DNA of 28,824 nt from JBNJEM01 sp051745935 (GTDB lineage: Bacteria; Planctomycetota; Planctomycetia; Pirellulales; Pirellulaceae). The stretch spans positions 1-28,824 of the forward strand of contig JBNJEM010000022.1 in NCBI GenBank assembly GCA_051745935.1, in the 5' to 3' direction. Under the pieces are notes generated by a model that made no database searches, had not been told where the DNA came from, and saw only the letters and a list, made by a program, of their open reading frames with translations. The position numbers and the translations under genes are program-made. This document shows positions 25,161-28,824 of the stretch, piece after piece (within the stretch, counting starts at the first letter, position 1; each line of letters starts with the position of its first letter).

Positions 25161-25413
25161 GTACCCGTTCACGGCCAGGAGACTGATATCCGCGGACGTT
25201 CGCACGTGCGTTGCACGTCTTGAAGGAAGGCTTTTCAACGTGCAAATGCCACGCGGTTGTCTCGTGGTCCGTTACGTTCCACGCTGCGACGACGAAAAGT
25301 AGTGTCCTGACCGGTTTGTAGCGGCACGCATGAACCACTGCGGGACACGCCCCTGGCATCCCCCCTGCGGGCTCCGGTGTCCAAGCCGTGTGGCGGCCCG
25401 TGAATGGTTACGG
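25161..25413 (+). mobile_element. Inverted-repeat element R3, copy 2 (~253 bp)
   Basis: The left end is GTACCCGTTCACGGCC. The right end is GGCCCGTGAATGGTTACGG, with reverse complement CCGTAACCATTCACGGGCC. It aligns over its length with the reverse complement of 7501-7758. A CGTTG pentamer directly precedes it (25156-25160) and recurs one base after the right end (25415-25419), a possible target duplication. No coding capacity. Confidence 0.75.
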
Positions 25414-25457
25414 TCGTTGTGTGTCTCCGGCGGGTCCACGACCTGCAAGTCACTTTA

Positions 25458-25648
25458 CCCTAACGTTGCAAACAGTATATGTAGGACGGGTCTCCAGGCC
25501 CGTCTTTTACACCGCATAAATGTCTTTTTGCGGTTGTTTGAAGATCTCACATTTCGTGAGATCCGCGGACACCAGATCAAGTACGATTTCGTACTTGAAA
25601 AGACGGGCCTGGAGACCCGTCCTACGCCGTCTTTATGCAACGTTAGGG
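25458..25648. mobile_element. Snap-back inverted-repeat element R5, copy 2 (191 bp)
   Basis: Perfect 13-bp terminal inverted repeats CCCTAACGTTGCA (25458-25470) and TGCAACGTTAGGG (25636-25648), flanked by TTTA on both sides (25454-25457 and 25649-25652). The right TTTA contains the stop codon of the ThuA gene on the minus strand. Long inner arms (TAGGACGGGTCTCCAGGCCC and its complement) can pair across the element. The core holds GATCTCAC/GTGAGATC and CAAGTACGA/TCGTACTTG hairpins. As the first DNA after the ThuA stop codon, it may act as a terminator for that gene. Confidence 0.9.
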
Positions 25649-25649
25649 T

Positions 25650-26543
25650 TTACTTGGTGGGCATGGGATAGTCGCCCGCGGCATATTGAATGCCCAGCAG
25701 GAAATGCTCCAGCACGGGCGGATTCCAAAAGACCTCGTTGTTGTGTCCCAAGCCGCAATAGAAGACGCGTCCTTCCCCCCAGGTCTTGATCCAACTGATC
25801 CCGGTATCGTGGTCGGTTTCCTTCAATTTACCGACACTTCCCGTTTTCGGATCACTCGTGTCCACGCTCATCACCACCAGTTGGTTGTCGCGGGAGTAGA
25901 GCGGAGGGTCGGTCCGGTAAAGCTCATCCTTGATCTTGAACCCTTTGCCGTCGAAGGGGGCGGTCAAGGGGTGGTTCGGTTCATCCAACTTGATGGCCCA
26001 GGTTCCGCCACCGCCCCACGGGTGACCGCTGAACTTGTTTCCCATCATCTTCTGAGCTTCGGGCCACTGGTAGAAGTTATCCGCGGCGGCATGAATTCCG
26101 ACCAGCCCGCCGCCACTTTTTATGAAATCCATCAGCGCTTCGCACCGGTCCGGCGTCTCCTCGGGATTGAATTTCAGGTGCGTTGTATTGTTGAGACAGA
26201 CGAGATCGTATTCCTTGAGCGATTCTTTCGTGAAGACCGAATAGTCGTCGGTCACGGTCGCCACCTCAAACGCCCCCGTCTTTTCTCCCATGATTTCCAA
26301 CGCTTTGTTCGCGACGGGAATCGAGCCATGGTAGAAGCCTTCGCAGCGCCAGAACACGAGCATCTTCCGCGGTTCCTTGGGTTCCACGGCTGGCTTGTCA
26401 GGCATCGCCTCGGTGATCTTCGTGGTTTCGGACTCCTCCACGGGACGCAGCTTTTCGGGTGACTCGGCGCAAGCCGAAGCCGCCCCCAATACGAATAAGC
26501 AGACGGACAACAAGCAGATGGTGATGGTGCGCGAGCGTCTCAT
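25650..26543 (-). CDS. Secreted ThuA-domain protein
   Basis: 297 residues from ATG 26541-26543, chosen because AAGGAG lies ten bases upstream and a signal peptide follows at once (MRRSRTITICLLSVCLFVLG, ending AASACAES; either signal peptidase I or a weak lipobox at the Cys). In-frame starts further upstream, at 26564 or 26759, lack these signals. After an acidic linker (residues ~27-58) comes the ThuA fold, a glutamine-amidotransferase-like domain common in planctomycetes: KMLVFWRCEGFYHGSIPVAN, YDLVCLNNTTHL, FIKSGGGLVGIHAAADNFY, GGGGTWAIKLDEPNHPLTAP and EGRVFYCGLGHNNEVFWNPP. ThuA-like proteins are tied to sugar metabolism, but the catalytic role is unclear. A 7-bp hairpin AGCACGG/CCGTGCT (26632-26651) lies in its leader. 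Confidence 0.9.
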   Translation of the reverse strand: MRRSRTITICLLSVCLFVLGAASACAESPEKLRPVEESETTKITEAMPDKPAVEPKEPRKMLVFWRCEGFYHGSIPVANKALEIMGEKTGAFEVATVTDDYSVFTKESLKEYDLVCLNNTTHLKFNPEETPDRCEALMDFIKSGGGLVGIHAAADNFYQWPEAQKMMGNKFSGHPWGGGGTWAIKLDEPNHPLTAPFDGKGFKIKDELYRTDPPLYSRDNQLVVMSVDTSDPKTGSVGKLKETDHDTGISWIKTWGEGRVFYCGLGHNNEVFWNPPVLEHFLLGIQYAAGDYPMPTK

Positions 26544-27011
26544 GGTGTTAAGTCTCCTTGTCATGGTGATCTGGAGGTCAAAAAATCCGAAGACCGTTAC
26601 CTTAGAGTACGCCAGAAAAACACCCTTGGCAAGCACGGGAGCGTCCGTGCTGCGAGCGGAACGCTCCAGCGATCCACCGGTGAAATGGAGACCGGCTTGC
26701 CATTGCGTTGTACTCCAACTGAGCCGGTCGCGCGTCCCCGAAAACGAGGGCGGCGGCATTCAGCCGGCAGCCCAACCGTAACCCGCCGCCTTGCCATTGA
26801 GCAAGACTGGTAGTACCCTGGCGCGTGGTAAATACTAAATACAATGGGATTGTCGGCGTGATGAAGGCTCGGCGATTGACGTGGGGTTCCTTTTATCCCC
26901 GGTTGGCCATGCCTTGCTGGTGCGGCGGAGGTGGGATTCGCGCTGGCCGTGGTTTTCAGCCGGTGACAAAACTTGGTCCCCGCTCCTAAACTGTTTTGGC
27001 GCTAGGAGCAC
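26544..27011. other. Divergent spacer between ThuA and PhoD genes
   Basis: It carries the promoters of the divergent ThuA and PhoD genes, but I cannot place them. A hairpin AGCACGG (26632-26638) / CCGTGCT (26645-26651) has a 6-base loop. No gene is seen. An R4 repeat occupies the PhoD-proximal end (27012-27115). Confidence 0.5.
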
Positions 27012-27115
27012 TATATTTCAGGCAGCTGGTTTTTTCCGAATGGAAAGCTGCCCGACGCAAGCCGTCCTCCCGTTGGTCGGACTCGCGGCGGCGAAAGTCA
27101 TCCGCGACCGGTATA
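27012..27115 (+). repeat. Dispersed intergenic repeat R4, copy F
   Basis: TATATTTCAGGC to GCGACCGGTATA, with the invariant CCTCCCGTTGGTCGGACTCG core. The most diverged copy at its left half (CAGCTGGTTTTTTCCGAATG), it still keeps the reverse reading frame open. It ends 41 bp before the PhoD-like start codon, so it forms most of that gene's promoter region. Confidence 0.9.
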
Positions 27116-27156
27116 GATGGTTCTCTTGTCGGCCGTGAAAAAAGGAGTATTCAACC

Positions 27157-28713
27157 ATGCTCAAGAAGCTAATCATTTTGTCCGCCGTGGCGGTTCTTCT
27201 TTGGGGTGTTCGGCCGGCCCATGCCCAGCATGACGTCCACCGGAATGCAACGCACGGCATCGCTCGCAATGACCTTGAATGGGCGGAACATCAACTAAAG
27301 AAAGCCAAATCGGACGATCCGGAGACCCATTTCGTCCGCCTGATGATGGCCGTGAAACAGGATGAATTGGCCACGGCGAAAGAGTCCGCCCGCGCCGCGT
27401 TGGAGCACGGATTGCCGTTCACTCGCTTGGTCGCCGGGCCACGCGATCTTCTGGCTCCACTTTACAACACGTCCTTGTTCGAAACATGGAAATCGCGACA
27501 CGAGGATCTCAAGCTGCTGCACGGTCCGATGGTCGGCGCGGTGACGGATTCAAGCGCCTCGTTCTGGGTTCGGACCGCGAAAGCGTCCGAGGTGCGGGTG
27601 GTGGCGGGCAACCGAAAATCAGAAACCGTCAGCACCAGCAAGGATTCCGACTTCACCGGGATCGTCACGTTGGAGAATCTGGAGCCCCACACCTCGTATG
27701 ACTACCAGGTGTTGGTTGATGGCGAGCAAGCCACCGCCGAGAATACACACTTCACCACGTTCCCCCGCGCTGGCCAACCGGCCAGCTTCAAGGTCGCGTT
27801 TGGAGGAGGCGCGGGATATATGCCCAAGTGGGAACGGATGTGGGATACAATCCGCCGGCGTGATCCACTCGCGCTGTTCATGCTGGGCGATAACGTTTAC
27901 ATTGATCAGCCGAAGCATCCACTATGTCAGCGCTATTGTTATTATCGTCGGCAAACTCGCCCGGAGTGGCGAAGACTCGTGGCCTCGACGGCGACGTTCG
28001 CCATTTACGATGATCACGATTTCGGCACGAACGATTGCGTTCCGGGCCCGGAGATTGAATCCCCGCCTTGGAAAAGAAGCGTGTGGAATATATTCAAACA
28101 GAACTGGGTCAATCCCAGCTATGGTGGCGGAGAAGATCAACCAGGATGCTGGTTCGATTTCCACGTTGGCGATGTCCATTTCATGATGATTGACGGGCGT
28201 TATTATCGTGATCGCGAGACGGGTTCAATGTTGGGCCCCGTGCAAAAGGAATGGTTGCTCGAAACGCTGAAAAACTCCCAAGGGACCTTCAAGGTGCTTG
28301 CTTCTCCAGTGCCGTGGACCGAGGGCGTCAAACCCGGAAGCAAGGATCCCTGGGACGGCTTCCCCGAAGAGCGGGAGGAGATTTTCTCGTTCATCGAATC
28401 GAATCGAATTGAGGGCGTGTTTCTGATCGCGGCGGATCGCCATCGTACCGACCTTCGAAAAACGACTCGCCAGGATGGCTACGATCTTTATGAGTTCGAG
28501 AGTTCTCGGTTGACCAACCGGCACACCCATGGAATCGTGAAGACACCCGGCTTGATTTGGGGCTATAACAAAACGTGTTCATTCGCCCTCATGCACTTTG
28601 ACACCGCCGCCTCCGATCCGAAAGTCGTGTTCGAATGCGTGTCGATCGACGGGGATGTCATTCATCGTCATGAGCTTCGAGCGAGCCGTTTAAGCTACCA
28701 GCAGCGCCCATAA
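27157..28713 (+). CDS. PhoD-like exported metallophosphoesterase with N-terminal helical extension
   Basis: 518 residues; ATG 27157 with AAAGGAG eight bases upstream. A signal peptide is followed by AHA-Q cleavage near residue 23. Residues ~30-115 are a helical, TPR-like module (AEHQLKKAKSDDPETHFVRL, AKESARAALEHGLPFTRLVA) not present in the standard PhoD enzyme. Residues ~122-205 form the Fn3-like PhoD N-terminal domain (HGPMVGAVTDSSASFWVRTA). The catalytic domain follows, with metal-binding MLGDNVYID (residue ~241), YDDHDFGTND (~284), WLLETLKNS and AADRHRTDL (~425). The family are Ca/Fe-dependent phosphodiesterases/alkaline phosphatases that release phosphate from organic phosphate. The substrate here is unknown. 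The preceding spacer carries an R4 repeat; an R3 repeat starts 12 bp after the stop. Confidence 0.92.
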   Translation: MLKKLIILSAVAVLLWGVRPAHAQHDVHRNATHGIARNDLEWAEHQLKKAKSDDPETHFVRLMMAVKQDELATAKESARAALEHGLPFTRLVAGPRDLLAPLYNTSLFETWKSRHEDLKLLHGPMVGAVTDSSASFWVRTAKASEVRVVAGNRKSETVSTSKDSDFTGIVTLENLEPHTSYDYQVLVDGEQATAENTHFTTFPRAGQPASFKVAFGGGAGYMPKWERMWDTIRRRDPLALFMLGDNVYIDQPKHPLCQRYCYYRRQTRPEWRRLVASTATFAIYDDHDFGTNDCVPGPEIESPPWKRSVWNIFKQNWVNPSYGGGEDQPGCWFDFHVGDVHFMMIDGRYYRDRETGSMLGPVQKEWLLETLKNSQGTFKVLASPVPWTEGVKPGSKDPWDGFPEEREEIFSFIESNRIEGVFLIAADRHRTDLRKTTRQDGYDLYEFESSRLTNRHTHGIVKTPGLIWGYNKTCSFALMHFDTAASDPKVVFECVSIDGDVIHRHELRASRLSYQQRP

Positions 28714-28724
28714 TATCAATGAAC

Positions 28725-28824
28725 GGTAACCGTTCACGGGCAAACCACTGATGTCCGCAGGCGTTCGCACGTCCGTTTCACATTTGAGGAAGGGCTTTTC
28801 GAGGTGCAAATGCCACGGGCTTGT
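28725..28824 (+). mobile_element. Inverted-repeat element R3, copy 3 (cut by the window end)
   Basis: Begins GGTAACCGTTCACGGGC and continues with GATGTCCGCAGGCGTTCGCA and GAGGTGCAAATGCCACGGGC. It matches the reverse complement of 7501-7758 over all 100 visible bases. The far terminus lies outside the window. Confidence 0.75.

Overview
The window looks like a chromosomal piece of a Planctomycetota bacterium, probably Pirellulales or a relative. Three things point there. A DUF1559 pilin-like protein carries a type IV prepilin N-terminus. A TPR protein is paired with a CRTAC1/UnbV-type FG-GAP lipoprotein. Several other large secreted proteins (ThuA, PhoD, Tat-exported beta-propeller) are typical of the group. 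LpxK, HldE and a WaaF-type heptosyltransferase show a lipid A / heptose-core outer membrane. Assignment is by recognising protein families; no database search was run.

Layout. 1-1956: a gene-free zone starting with the tail of a Y1 (IS200/RAYT-like) transposase, then a cluster of short palindromic repeats inside a ~345-bp tandem duplication, then a small CTAG-ended inverted-repeat element. 1957-3506: DUF1559 gene and a small lipoprotein. 4306-7462: TPR membrane protein and CRTAC1 lipoprotein as a tight operon. 7463-9080: an inverted-repeat element and a gene graveyard (fragments of a WYL regulator, a beta-helix protein and a probable DUF4838-like protein). 9308-10576: Tat-exported beta-propeller. 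11234-12331: isocitrate dehydrogenase family enzyme. 12518-13962: small basic protein overlapping lpxK. 14861-17977: hldE and waaF, separated by a mobile inverted-repeat element. 18859-19539: cysC on the minus strand. 20704-24960: glycogen phosphorylase and a secreted TPR protein. 25650-26543: ThuA-domain protein (minus strand). 27157-28713: PhoD-like metallophosphoesterase.

The genes are mostly recognisable families in short transcription units. The outer-membrane genes lpxK, hldE and waaF act in one process: lipid A 4'-phosphorylation, ADP-heptose supply and heptose transfer. They are separated by long non-coding spacers.

The unusual content is the intergenic DNA. At least five families of short non-autonomous or palindromic repeats occupy nearly every long spacer: (R1) ~30-bp REP-like palindromes; (R2) ~125-bp elements with CTAG at both ends; (R3) ~255-bp elements with terminal inverted repeats; (R4) six ~103-bp elements all in the same orientation; (R5) a snap-back element with 13-bp terminal inverted repeats and clear 4-bp target duplications. 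A sixth, diverged spacer duplication (R6) sits upstream of hldE and downstream of cysC. I see no CRISPR array, tRNA, rRNA or defence system, and no complete transposase that could mobilise these elements in the window.
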